From NCBI RefSeq assembly GCF_001677335.1, contig NZ_LZYB01000001.1:496001-560000 (forward strand): a stretch of 64,000 nucleotides of DNA. Direction: 5' to 3'. Under the pieces are notes generated by a model. It saw only the letters and a program-made list of their open reading frames with translations, was not told where the DNA came from and ran no database searches. This document shows, in pieces, positions 1 to 7,895 of the stretch (its first letter is position 1; every line of letters begins with the position of its first letter). Source of the DNA: Erythrobacter dokdonensis DSW-74. Its GTDB lineage: Bacteria; Pseudomonadota; Alphaproteobacteria; Sphingomonadales; Sphingomonadaceae. The position numbers were made by a program, and so were the translations under genes.

Positions 1-98
1 ATCTCGGCACCATACAGATCCCGTGCGCTCGTAACCACGCACAGCCCGGCCAGGGCTAGCACGGAAAACAGGCTGGAGATCGTCAGTTGCTGGCTCAT
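1..98 (-). CDS. N-terminus of unknown membrane or secreted protein (partial)
   Basis: An ATG at 98 opens a minus-strand frame that stays open to the window edge, about 32 codons. The peptide begins MSQQLTISSLFSVLALAGLC, a short polar start followed by a hydrophobic stretch, as in a signal peptide or first membrane helix. It would be divergent from the J-domain gene at 246. The Shine-Dalgarno is weak and the rest of the gene lies outside the window, so no function can be given. Confidence 0.35.
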   Translation of the reverse strand, partial: MSQQLTISSLFSVLALAGLCVVTSARDLYGAE

Positions 99-245
99 GT
101 CTCGGTCTTTCGTTTGCACTGCAACATTTCACAATGCAACTGGTTCCCGTATCTCACGCCTTCCCTTGGCCTACCACCTCGCCTAGATTGACCGCGTGAC
201 CCAATCGACCAACGACATGACCTATCGCCAGCACAGGCACCAGCC

Positions 246-779
246 ATGAGCCGCGCGCGCCGTTCGATGGACTGGGGCTTTCCGCGCTGGCGGCCCTATG
301 GCTCATCGCAGGAGGCGACCAATGTTCGCATCTGTGACCGCCACGGTTGTGACGAGCCCGGCGATTGCCCTGCACCCAAGGCGCCGAACAGCCGCGACCG
401 GTGGTATTTCTGCCAGAAGCACGCTGCCGAATACAATTCGAAGTGGGACTATTTCGAGGGGCTGGAGAAGGCCGAAAAGGAAGAACGTGCCCGCGCCGAA
501 CGTCAGGAAAGCGCCGGCTATGCCGAAAGCGCGCATTACGGCTGGGCGGGTTCGGGCGATGGTTCGCGCTCGGCTGACGAGATGCGGGCGCTCGAGGTGC
601 TGGGGCTTGAGGCCGATGCTGATTTCAACACGGTGAAGAAGGCCTACCGCGCCCGCGCCAAGGAAGTGCACCCCGACGTGAAGCCCGGCGATGCCGAGGC
701 CGCGCGCCAGTTCCAGCTGATCCAGACAAGTTACGAGGTCCTGCGCGCAGCAGAGGAACGGCGCGAATGGCGGGGCTAG
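246..779 (+). CDS. J-domain (DnaJ-like) co-chaperone
   Basis: 177 aa. The C-terminal 65 residues form a J domain: ALEVLGLEADADFNTVKKAY, then the HPD signature (KEVHPDVKPGD) that stimulates Hsp70 ATPase, then a helix with FQLIQTSYEVL. The N-terminal half has a Cys/His cluster (CDRHGCDEPGDC, later YFCQKH) that could bind zinc, and a charged Glu/Arg linker. This order, with the J domain at the C-terminus, is typical of a small conserved alphaproteobacterial family rather than canonical DnaJ. No signal peptide, so cytoplasmic. The client is unknown. Confidence 0.85.
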   Translation: MSRARRSMDWGFPRWRPYGSSQEATNVRICDRHGCDEPGDCPAPKAPNSRDRWYFCQKHAAEYNSKWDYFEGLEKAEKEERARAERQESAGYAESAHYGWAGSGDGSRSADEMRALEVLGLEADADFNTVKKAYRARAKEVHPDVKPGDAEAARQFQLIQTSYEVLRAAEERREWRG

Positions 780-786
780 AGGACGG

Positions 787-2259
787 CTACAGCGCTTCCT
801 TGAAAACCCGTCCGCCCTTCATCACCAGCTTCAGGTTCGCATCAGGATCACCCATAAAATCAAGGCTTTTCGCCGGATCTCCGTCCCACACCAGCAGATC
901 GGCAAGCGCCCCCGGCGCGATCACGCCAAGCTTGCCCGGATAGGGCGCGCGCTCGCCCGACATGGCCAGCAACTCGCCCGCAGCGCCGGTCGCCATGCGC
1001 AGCGCGTCGAAGGGCGACATGAAGCGGGTGAGCTTGGCCAGCTGGCGCCCCTGACTGCGCGAACCGCCGGGGTTCATCAGGATGTCGGTACCGAAGGCCA
1101 TCTTCACGCCCTCGGCGCGCCCCTTCTCGAAGGCGCGCACCGTGCCGATGGAGACCTGCTCCTGCTTGGCGATCTGCACCGGATCGGTCTTGGGATTGGC
1201 GTCCTCATCGGCAAGGAAGGGCTGGATCGACCACCACGCGCCTTCGGCCTTCATCATGCGGATCGTAGCGTCATCGGCCAGCTGGCCGTGCTCGATCGAC
1301 CGGACGCCCGCCCTGAGCGCGCGCTGGATGCCTTCGCTGGTATAGACATGGCTGCACACATAGGTGCCCCAGTCCGCCGCCGCCCGCACCGCGGCGCGCA
1401 TCTCCTCTTCAAGAAATTGCGCGGTATCGAGCGGATCGTAAAGCGATGACACCCCGCCGCCCGCCATGATCTTGATCTGGCTCGCACCTTTCATCAGCTG
1501 CTCGCGGGTGCGGCGCAGCACTTCGGCCTCGCCATCGGCAATCGCGGCGACGCCGGTGCGCTCGGTGTAATCTGCCGGATCGCTGTCCATCCGGGGCAGG
1601 GTGTTGAGGAAGCGGAAATCGCCGTGGCCCGAGGTCTGCGAGATCATGGCCCCGCTCGGGAAGATGCGCGGACCGGCAAGGATATTGCGATCCACCGCCA
1701 TCTTGAGCCCGAAAACGGGCCCGCCGGTATCGCGAACGGTGGTGAAGCCGCGCATCAGTGTCGCGCCGGCTTCCTGCCCTGCAATGAGGTGAACAAGCGC
1801 GATATCCTGCGTCAGTGCGGCGATCTGGCTGACGCTCACCAGCGTTGCGTGCCAGTGGCAGTCTATCAGCCCCGGCGTGACGCTGTGACCGCCGCAATCG
1901 ATCCGCACCGCGTCCTGCGGTCCTTGTCCTGCTCCGACGATAGCCGTGATCCTGCCGCCTTCGACCACGATTTCGCGACCGGTATGCATCTTCGCAGCAT
2001 TGCCGTCGAAGAACGCGAGGTTGGTCAGCACAGTCGGCCGACCCGGCGTTTGCGCGCGGGCGAAGCTGGGAGCTAGGCCGAAGCCTGCGAACATGCCCAG
2101 CACCGCCGCGCTGCCGCCCAGCGCCTCGCGCCGCGAGATGTCGGCCTCTAGCCGGGCGAAGGCGGCCTGCGTCTTGGGAGAACCGCACAGGCAGGGGTTG
2201 ATCCATGCCGCCTCAGGCGAGCCCTCGGCATGATCATGCCCACAACATTCCAGACCCAT
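787..2259 (-). CDS. Tat-type metal-dependent amidohydrolase (imidazolonepropionase-like)
   Basis: 490 aa member of the amidohydrolase superfamily (TIM-barrel zinc or iron hydrolases). Seen: N-terminal composite-domain segment ending in PGLIDCHWHAT (first metal His pair), later CSHVYTSEG and RSIEHG (His ligands) and MAFGTDILM (catalytic Asp). Residues 42-70 read SRREALGG followed by a hydrophobic stretch and SFARAQ, a twin-arginine-like signal, suggesting periplasmic export. The signal is preceded by an unusual 40-residue extension rich in Cys and His (CCGHDH, NPCLCG). The substrate cannot be predicted; relatives act on peptides, lactones or cyclic amides. It ends 8 bp from the convergent J-domain gene. 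Confidence 0.85.
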   Translation of the reverse strand: MGLECCGHDHAEGSPEAAWINPCLCGSPKTQAAFARLEADISRREALGGSAAVLGMFAGFGLAPSFARAQTPGRPTVLTNLAFFDGNAAKMHTGREIVVEGGRITAIVGAGQGPQDAVRIDCGGHSVTPGLIDCHWHATLVSVSQIAALTQDIALVHLIAGQEAGATLMRGFTTVRDTGGPVFGLKMAVDRNILAGPRIFPSGAMISQTSGHGDFRFLNTLPRMDSDPADYTERTGVAAIADGEAEVLRRTREQLMKGASQIKIMAGGGVSSLYDPLDTAQFLEEEMRAAVRAAADWGTYVCSHVYTSEGIQRALRAGVRSIEHGQLADDATIRMMKAEGAWWSIQPFLADEDANPKTDPVQIAKQEQVSIGTVRAFEKGRAEGVKMAFGTDILMNPGGSRSQGRQLAKLTRFMSPFDALRMATGAAGELLAMSGERAPYPGKLGVIAPGALADLLVWDGDPAKSLDFMGDPDANLKLVMKGGRVFKEAL

Positions 2260-2323
2260 GCGATGATCCCCCGGTCGTCAATCAAGCTTCGCGGGGACTA
2301 TGGCAGCAAGTTTGTGCGCGTGT

Positions 2324-3157
2324 CTAATCCTTTGGTCCGGCGAAACCTTTTCCGCGCGCATCGATTTGCGGATCGGGATTGTCGTTCCACCATGCGACGT
2401 CGCTCCATGGGCGCACATCGACCTCGTGGGTCCAGCAATTGCGCGGCTGGTGAGCGAGGTGCCAGTAGGTCTCGGCCAGCGCCGCCGGGTCGATGATGCC
2501 CTCGCGGCCTTTCTTCTGCTTGAAGGCCTCGTATTTGTCGCCCAGCAGCTTGCCGAGCGTATCGGGGGCATCGACCGCGCCATCGACCACCACATGCGCA
2601 ACGTGGACGCCCTGAGGCGCGAATTCGGCATTGAGGGTCTGGCAGAGCATCCGCCGCCCGCCCATCGCTGCGGCGTGGCTGTGCTGACCGGCATTGCCGC
2701 GCATTGCTGCGGTGGCCGAGGTTACCAGTAGCGTGCCATGCGCGCCGGTCTTCGCGCGCTCGACCATGTTCGGGAACAGCGCGTGGGCGAGGCGAAACAC
2801 GCCGAAGGTCGCCAGCCGCCAGCCGAGTTCGAAAATCCGGTGCGGGGTCTGGTCAAGCGCCCGGTTCCCGATCTGCGCGCCGAGATTGTAGAGCGCGGCA
2901 TGGACCGGGCCGATGTCAGCCTCGGTGCGGGCGACCAGTTCCTCGATCGCTCCGTCCTCGGCGGCATTGAGCAGCGTGCCCGAAGCCGAGCCGCCCGCCG
3001 CCTCGACCTGGCCGACCAGCCGCTGCAATCCCGCCTCGTCCGAGCGGCGCGCCATTACCGCGTGATAGCCCCCGGCGGCAAAGCGCAAGGCAGCATTGCC
3101 CCCGATCCCGGCGCCCGCGCCGATCACGAGGAACACGGGTTTGCGGCTGTCGGTCAT
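2324..3157 (-). CDS. Atypical short-chain dehydrogenase/reductase
   Basis: 277 aa Rossmann protein. The nucleotide-binding motif is clear (VIGAGAGIGGNAALRF) and ARRSDE follows strand 2. The usual NNAG is replaced by YNLGAQ. Where SDRs have Ser followed by YxxxK, this protein reads TSATAAMRG then SHAAAMGGRRML: neither Tyr nor Lys is present, so classical SDR proton transfer is not expected. The downstream QGVHVAHVVVDGAVD resembles a known atypical group with FxxAK in place of YxxxK. The start has a good GGAGA ribosome site. It lies 65 bp upstream of the amidohydrolase on the same strand and 51 bp downstream of the PLP enzyme, so the three could form an operon. Confidence 0.8.
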   Translation of the reverse strand: MTDSRKPVFLVIGAGAGIGGNAALRFAAGGYHAVMARRSDEAGLQRLVGQVEAAGGSASGTLLNAAEDGAIEELVARTEADIGPVHAALYNLGAQIGNRALDQTPHRIFELGWRLATFGVFRLAHALFPNMVERAKTGAHGTLLVTSATAAMRGNAGQHSHAAAMGGRRMLCQTLNAEFAPQGVHVAHVVVDGAVDAPDTLGKLLGDKYEAFKQKKGREGIIDPAALAETYWHLAHQPRNCWTHEVDVRPWSDVAWWNDNPDPQIDARGKGFAGPKD

Positions 3158-3208
3158 GCTTGTTTCTCCCTTGCGCTGCTAATGGACTAGCAGGCGAGGG
3201 GAGGAAAC

Positions 3209-4522
3209 TCACACATGTTCCAGCGCCTGCGCGAAATCTGCGATCAGATCGTCGGCATCCTCGATCCCGATGCTGATGCGCACCAGATTGTCGGTTATGC
3301 CGAGCATGTACTTGCGCGCCTGCGGCACGGAAAGGTGGGTCATCGAGGCGGGGTGGCTTGCCAGCGTCTCGGTCCCGCCCAGGCTGACCGCGAGCTTGGC
3401 GATGGTGAGGTTGTCGAGAAAGCGGAAACACTCCGCCTCGCCGCCCTTGATGAAGACCGAGAAGGTTGATCCGGCGCCAAGGCAGTGGCGATCATAGATG
3501 TCCTGCTGGCGCGGATCGGCGATGAAGCCGAGATAGCCCAGCCCTTCGACCTTGGGGTGCGAGCGCAGGAAGGCGCACACCTTGGCGGCATTCTCGCCCG
3601 CGCGCTGCATCCGCAGCTCCACCGTCTCCAGCGAGCGCAACAGCATCCAAGCGGTATTGGGATCGACAATCCCGCCCATCGTGTTCCTGAGCGCACGCAC
3701 CGGGTCCATCCAGCGCTTGGCCCCTGTGATGCTGCCTGCGACGAGATCGGAATGGCCGCCGACATATTTGGTCAGCGAATAGGCGACAATGTCCGCGCCG
3801 TGCTCCAGCGGGCGCGACCACAGGGGGCCTAGGAAGGTGTTGTCGATGGCGATCGGCGTGCCTTCAAGCGCGGCATCGCGCGCATCGCGCACCGCCTCGA
3901 CATCGACCAGCGCGTTGGTCGGGTTGGCGGGGCTTTCGAGATAGATCATCGCCACCTTGCCGCCCTGTGCCTCGGCCTGCGCCTTGGCCTTCGCCAGCAC
4001 CGCGTCGAGCTCCGCGCGGCTCGCACCGGCAGGGAAATCGACATAGGTCACGCCAAAACGGCTCAGGACCTTGGCGACGAAGCCTTCGGAGGCCGCATAG
4101 AGCGGGCCGGAATGGACAATCACATCGTTCTGGCTCGCATAGGCCATCATCAGGATGCAGATTGCGGTCATCCCGCTGGAAAAGGTCAGCGCGTCCTCGG
4201 CCCCGTCCCACACCGCAAGACGATCTTCCAGGATTTCCTGGTTGGGGCCGTTGAAGCGCGAATAGACGAGGCCTTCCGCGCCCCCTTCGCGCAGGCCGGT
4301 GATGCCCTCGAAATGGCGTTTGCCGGCCGCGGCATTCTCGAATGCAAAGGTGCTGGTGAGGAAGATCGGCGCTTTCAGCGATCCTTCCGACAGCGCCGGA
4401 TCATAGCCGTGTCCCATCATCAGGGTTGAGGGTTTCAGCGGCCTGCCACCGATTTCGCGTTTCGCGGGCTTGGGTTTGCGGCGGGGGGTGGGGGTTTCGA
4501 CTGCATCGACGGCGTCAGGCAT
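3209..4522 (-). CDS. Cystathionine gamma-synthase family PLP enzyme
   Basis: 437 aa Cys/Met-metabolism PLP-dependent enzyme (aspartate aminotransferase fold). Visible: VYSRFNGPNQEILEDRLA near the substrate and PLP phosphate site, DALTFSSGMTAI (glycine-rich phosphate loop), IAIDNTFLGPLW (Asp contacting the pyridine N), and SLTKYVGGHSD with the Schiff-base Lys. The N-terminus carries a basic Pro/Lys-rich extension. Family members catalyse gamma-replacement or gamma-elimination on homoserine esters, cystathionine or methionine; the sequence does not fix which. The leader RNA (4533-4567) can fold into a pseudoknot that hides the ribosome site, which suggests translational control by a methionine-cycle metabolite. 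That ligand is inference. Confidence 0.85.
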   Translation of the reverse strand: MPDAVDAVETPTPRRKPKPAKREIGGRPLKPSTLMMGHGYDPALSEGSLKAPIFLTSTFAFENAAAGKRHFEGITGLREGGAEGLVYSRFNGPNQEILEDRLAVWDGAEDALTFSSGMTAICILMMAYASQNDVIVHSGPLYAASEGFVAKVLSRFGVTYVDFPAGASRAELDAVLAKAKAQAEAQGGKVAMIYLESPANPTNALVDVEAVRDARDAALEGTPIAIDNTFLGPLWSRPLEHGADIVAYSLTKYVGGHSDLVAGSITGAKRWMDPVRALRNTMGGIVDPNTAWMLLRSLETVELRMQRAGENAAKVCAFLRSHPKVEGLGYLGFIADPRQQDIYDRHCLGAGSTFSVFIKGGEAECFRFLDNLTIAKLAVSLGGTETLASHPASMTHLSVPQARKYMLGITDNLVRISIGIEDADDLIADFAQALEHV

Positions 4523-4532
4523 GACGGCGCAT

Positions 4533-4567
4533 CCTTCCTTTGCTCACGCTCCCAGGAAGGCGGGAGC
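4533..4567 (-). promoter_or_regulatory. H-type pseudoknot leader hiding the Shine-Dalgarno (candidate riboswitch)
   Basis: Read on the minus strand: stem 1 pairs GCUCCC (4567-4562) with GGGAGC (4553-4548). The 8-nt loop contains CCUUCCU (4560-4554), a perfect 7-nt complement of the Shine-Dalgarno AGGAAGG (4539-4533), which sits 10 nt before the ATG at 4522. The connecting loops are 1 nt and 8 nt, which suits an H-type pseudoknot. The same CCUUCCU can alternatively form a simple hairpin with AGGAAGG. Architecture resembles small translational riboswitches of the SAM-II or SAM/SAH type, but I could not match a consensus. Confidence 0.55.
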
Positions 4568-4577
4568 CGTTCGGCGG

Positions 4578-4612
4578 CGGGCAGGGCGCCCGTTCCTAAC
4601 CTCCGCAGGAAC
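4578..4612 (-). promoter_or_regulatory. Further stem-loops in the PLP-enzyme leader
   Basis: On the minus strand GUUCCU (4612-4607) can pair with AGGAAC (4597-4592), and CGGGC (4592-4588) with GCCCG (4582-4578). Together with the pseudoknot just downstream this makes a leader of about 100 nt that is largely structured. No known riboswitch consensus recognised. Confidence 0.35.
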
Positions 4613-4646
4613 GCCTCTCCGCTGCCTCTCGCTGTGCTGGCCCCCG

Positions 4647-4673
4647 ATTATCCTGCGCTGATGACGCTTTCAA
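4647..4673 (-). promoter_or_regulatory. Candidate sigma70-type promoter
   Basis: On the minus strand TTGAAA (4673-4668) and GATAAT (4652-4647) are spaced by 15 nt, short of the ideal 17. Transcription from here would give a leader of roughly 120 nt containing the stem-loops and pseudoknot above the PLP-enzyme gene. Sequence match only. Confidence 0.3.
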
Positions 4674-4800
4674 GCAAGCGGGATGCTGGCATCTACAGGA
4701 AAAGGCAGGTTGGCAGGCGCGTGCTCTTGTGGCCTGCTGCAAGTGCGGGCGACATGTTAAGGGAGGAGCAGGGCTCCATCCGCAGGCCGGGGAGATACAG

Positions 4801-5541
4801 ATGATCGATGATCCGTTCCAGATGCAGCGCGAACTGCGCTACGGTGCGCCGGTGTGCGACCAGATCCTGACCGGTAGGCACTTCACCATCGGCTATTCCT
4901 GGTATTTCCGGCAGGCTAAATGGACGCTCGAAATCATCAACCGCGACCGCGAACTGGTCGATGATCTCGACGCGGTCGAGCGGCTCGACAATTTTCGCGC
5001 GGACACCCGGATCCCCAAGCGCTTCCGCGCCGGTCTCAAGGCCTACAAGGGCAGCGGCTATGACCGGGGACATCTCGTCGCCAGCGCCAACCAGGATCTC
5101 CAGAACATCCAGAATTCCGAGACCTTCCTTCTGTCCAACATGTCGCCGCAGCACCCCCAGTTCAATCGCGGCATCTGGAGCGAGTTGGAGCATGAAATCC
5201 GCGAACTGGACAAGCGCCCGAGCACGCTCGAGACCTATGTGCTGACCTGTCCGGTGTTCTACTTCGGAGAAAAGGTCGAGCGGATCGGCAAGGAGCAGGA
5301 GGATTTCGGGATTAGCGTGCCCATCCCCCATGCCTTCATCAAGAGCGTGCTGGTCGAGAACAAGCGCGGGCGCCACCGCCTGTGGACCTTCGAGATACCC
5401 AACGCGCCGCAGACGGCATCGCTCGATACGTTTCTGGTCAAGACCTACGATGCGGAACAGATCGTGGGCGGCCGGTTCTGGGATCGTATCTCCGGAGGCG
5501 ACCTGCACACGGCCAAGGGACGGCGCGGGACGATGTGGTAG
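4801..5541 (+). CDS. DNA/RNA non-specific endonuclease (NucA/NUC1 family)
   Basis: 246 aa beta-beta-alpha metal nuclease. The active-site motif GYDRGHLVASANQ carries the general-base His. NMSPQHPQFNRGIWSELE supplies the metal-binding Asn and the conserved NRG..W..LE helix. VLTCPVFYFG and VPIPHAFIKSVL are further family blocks. The ATG at 4801 follows GGGGAG at good spacing; an in-frame ATG at 4729 lacks a ribosome site and adds residues outside the domain. No signal peptide is visible, unusual for a family often exported, so it may act in the cytoplasm or need an unseen partner. It ends 4 bp from the convergent transporter gene. Confidence 0.85.
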   Translation: MIDDPFQMQRELRYGAPVCDQILTGRHFTIGYSWYFRQAKWTLEIINRDRELVDDLDAVERLDNFRADTRIPKRFRAGLKAYKGSGYDRGHLVASANQDLQNIQNSETFLLSNMSPQHPQFNRGIWSELEHEIRELDKRPSTLETYVLTCPVFYFGEKVERIGKEQEDFGISVPIPHAFIKSVLVENKRGRHRLWTFEIPNAPQTASLDTFLVKTYDAEQIVGGRFWDRISGGDLHTAKGRRGTMW

Positions 5542-5544
5542 GCA

Positions 5545-7002
5545 TCAGATCAAGGCCCCGATCCCCCACACCACACCGACGATAAGGAATACCCCTGCAA
5601 GATCGAGCAGCGCGCCTGCCTTCACCATCCGCCCGATGCGGATACGGCCCGTGCTCCAGGCGATGGCGTTGGGCCCGGTGCCCGCGGGAAGCATGAAGCC
5701 CCAGCTCGCTGCCAGCGCGGCGGGCAGGGCGAGCACGACCGGATCGGCTCCGATCGCCACCACCAGCGCAGCAACAACCGGGATGATCCCCGTGGCGGTA
5801 GCGACATTGCTTGCGAATTCGGTAACCACGATCACTAGCGCCGTTACCGTCAGCGCAACCAGCAGCAGTGGCCAGGCTTCCAGAGGCAGCAGCGCCGCTC
5901 CGAGCCAGTCGGTCAGCCCCGATGCCTGCATCCCACCTGCCAGCGCCAGTCCTCCGCCGAACAGGAAAATGACGCTCCAGGGAGCAGTCCTGGCCTCATC
6001 CCAGGCCAGCAGGCTGCGACCTGTCCCGTCGGGAACAAGGAATAATGCGAGGGCGCCGATGGAGGCGATAGTGCCGTCGGTCCACGCGCCCGGCGGCAAT
6101 AACGGAGCGACAAGTGGCTGGGTCGCCCAACCGGCAAAGGTCAGCGCCACCAGCGGTACGAGCCGCCGCTCGGGCGTGCTCCACTCGGCACGGGTGGCGA
6201 TGGCGGCGCGGGCGGCGGCGAGATCGAACGGGTAGGCGGCCACCCGCTGCACCCGGGCAATGATCCATGCCGCGAGTGGCACCCCGGCGAGCACCACCGG
6301 CACGCCGTAGAGCGACCACTGGGCAAAACTGATCCGCACCCCGGCGATCTGGTCGAGCAGCCCGACGGCAATCGCATTGGTGGGCGAGCCGACGATGGTT
6401 CCAAGTCCGCCAATACTGGCGGCAAAGGCGATCCCCATGGGCAGTGCTCCGGAGATGCCTTCTTGCGGCCCTACCGCTTCGCTGCTTGAGGGCGCGGCTT
6501 GCTGCCCTATCGCTCCGTTGCCCGAGCGCCTGCCGCCTTCCAGCACGGCAATCGCCATTGGCATCATGATAAGCGTCGTCGATGTGTTCGAGATCAGCAT
6601 CGAAAGCAGCGCGGCGGCGATCATGAATGCCAGCAGCAGGCGCGCAGAACCTCCTTTGGAACCAACGATTTGCAGGATCGCGAGGCTCAGGCGGCAATGC
6701 AGTCCGGTGCGCTCGATGGCCAGCGCGATGAACGCACCGCCCAGCAGCAGGAAGAGGATCGGCGAGAAGTAGTCATTGGCCGTCTGTTCGGCGGAGGCGA
6801 TGCCGGTCATGGGAATGACGAGGAAGGGCAACAGCGCCGTGATCGCCATCGGCACGGCCTCGGTCATCCACCATGCCGCCATCCAGATCACCAGCCCCGC
6901 CACCAGCCAGGCTCCGGGTGGCATGCCGGCAGGCGGAGGCAGCAGCGCTGTCAGCGCGAAGGCCAGCGGGCCGACGAGGAGGCCGATCCGGCGTGCTGTC
7001 AT
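5545..7002 (-). CDS. SLC13/DASS family sodium:dicarboxylate or anion symporter
   Basis: 485 aa, about 11-12 hydrophobic segments. Two SNT-type hairpin motifs mark the divalent anion:Na+ symporter family: SMLISNTSTTLIMMP in the first repeat and EFASNVATATGIIPV in the second. The opening block WMTEAVPMAITALLPFL is also typical. A hydrophilic loop (about residues 155-190, rich in Gly, Ser and Glu) separates the two halves. Expected role is import of succinate, malate or related dicarboxylates, or sulfate, in the inner membrane. The substrate is not determined by the sequence. No metabolic partner lies next to it. Confidence 0.85.
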   Translation of the reverse strand: MTARRIGLLVGPLAFALTALLPPPAGMPPGAWLVAGLVIWMAAWWMTEAVPMAITALLPFLVIPMTGIASAEQTANDYFSPILFLLLGGAFIALAIERTGLHCRLSLAILQIVGSKGGSARLLLAFMIAAALLSMLISNTSTTLIMMPMAIAVLEGGRRSGNGAIGQQAAPSSSEAVGPQEGISGALPMGIAFAASIGGLGTIVGSPTNAIAVGLLDQIAGVRISFAQWSLYGVPVVLAGVPLAAWIIARVQRVAAYPFDLAAARAAIATRAEWSTPERRLVPLVALTFAGWATQPLVAPLLPPGAWTDGTIASIGALALFLVPDGTGRSLLAWDEARTAPWSVIFLFGGGLALAGGMQASGLTDWLGAALLPLEAWPLLLVALTVTALVIVVTEFASNVATATGIIPVVAALVVAIGADPVVLALPAALAASWGFMLPAGTGPNAIAWSTGRIRIGRMVKAGALLDLAGVFLIVGVVWGIGALI

Positions 7003-7089
7003 GCGGTCTTGATCCCCCGGCTTTGCGATCCCGCGGGCAGGACTATCAGTCCGAAGGGCGAGCCTGCAAGCCTTGCGGCATCGGCCCGG

Positions 7090-7105
7090 TGTTTCACGTG
7101 GAACA
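7090..7105. promoter_or_regulatory. parS: parS centromere site (ParB-binding)
   Basis: TGTTTCACGTGGAACA is the exact reverse complement of the consensus TGTTCCACGTGAAACA. It lies in the 289-bp non-coding gap between infC and the DASS transporter, not inside a gene. parS sites cluster near the chromosome origin in most bacteria, so this suggests the window is origin-proximal. No parAB, gidAB or dnaA is present here to confirm. I found no second parS in the window. Confidence 0.85.
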
Positions 7106-7291
7106 GGCGCGGCACGGCGCGCGAGCGCGGGGCGATGCCAGGCAAACAGGGGTCAAGAGGGGGGTGAGGGCAGCCTGGAGGCAGGCAAAGGGGAGGCAAG
7201 AGAAGCGATAGTCGCGGGTGAGGCTGCGGCCCAAGCAGAAGGGGGCGAACCGTCAGGCCCGCCCCACTTTGCTGCCGCTTTTGGCTGCGCC

Positions 7292-7834
7292 TTACTTCGG
7301 CGCAAGCACCATCAGCATCTGACGGCCTTCGAGCCGGGGAAAAGCCTCGACCTTGGCGATTTCGGCCACGTCGTCCTGCACCCGCTTGAGCAGGTCCATG
7401 CCGAGGTGCTGGTGCGCCATCTCGCGCCCGCGGAACCGCAAGGTGATCTTCACCTTGTCGCCATGCTCGATGAACTTGTTCACGTTGCGCATCTTCACGT
7501 CATAATCATGCGTGTCGATGTTCGGACGCATCTTCACTTCCTTGATGTCCTGCGTCTTCTGCGTCTTGCGCGCCGCGTTGGCCTTTTTCTGGGCCTCGTA
7601 GCGATATTTGCCGACATCGAGGAACTTGCACACCGGCGGGTCCGCGTTGGGGGACACTTCAACGAGATTCAGGCCCTTGTCATTGGCCTGCTCGATCGCT
7701 TCTCGGGTGTACATCACGCCAAGGTTTTCGCCTTCGTCATCGATGACGCGGACCTTGGGAACGTTGATCATGTTATCAAAGCGCGGGCCGCTTTTTACGG
7801 GCGGGGCCAGCGAGCGCCGGGGTGGACGTGATAT
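7292..7834 (-). CDS. infC: Translation initiation factor IF-3, AUA start codon
   Basis: IF-3 binds the 30S subunit, prevents 50S joining and proofreads start-codon choice. Family blocks are strong: [34 protein letters not shown], the Lys-rich linker ([12 protein letters not shown]), and C-terminal [17 protein letters not shown]. No ATG, GTG or TTG lies at a suitable place. In frame, ATA at 7834-7832 sits 8 nt downstream of AGGAG (7847-7843), giving [13 protein letters not shown]..., total 180 aa, the same length as E. coli IF-3. A later ATG (7771) would remove 21 conserved residues. E. coli infC uses AUU to autoregulate, so AUA here fits the same logic. It lies 61 bp downstream of pdeM, probably cotranscribed. 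Confidence 0.9.
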   Translation of the reverse strand: MSRPPRRSLAPPVKSGPRFDNMINVPKVRVIDDEGENLGVMYTREAIEQANDKGLNLVEVSPNADPPVCKFLDVGKYRYEAQKKANAARKTQKTQDIKEVKMRPNIDTHDYDVKMRNVNKFIEHGDKVKITLRFRGREMAHQHLGMDLLKRVQDDVAEIAKVEAFPRLEGRQMLMVLAPK

Positions 7835-7895
7835 GGGGTGTTCTCCTGTTGTAGCGTCTTGCTGCGCGCTCCTTAGTCCGAAATGCGGCCGAGCG

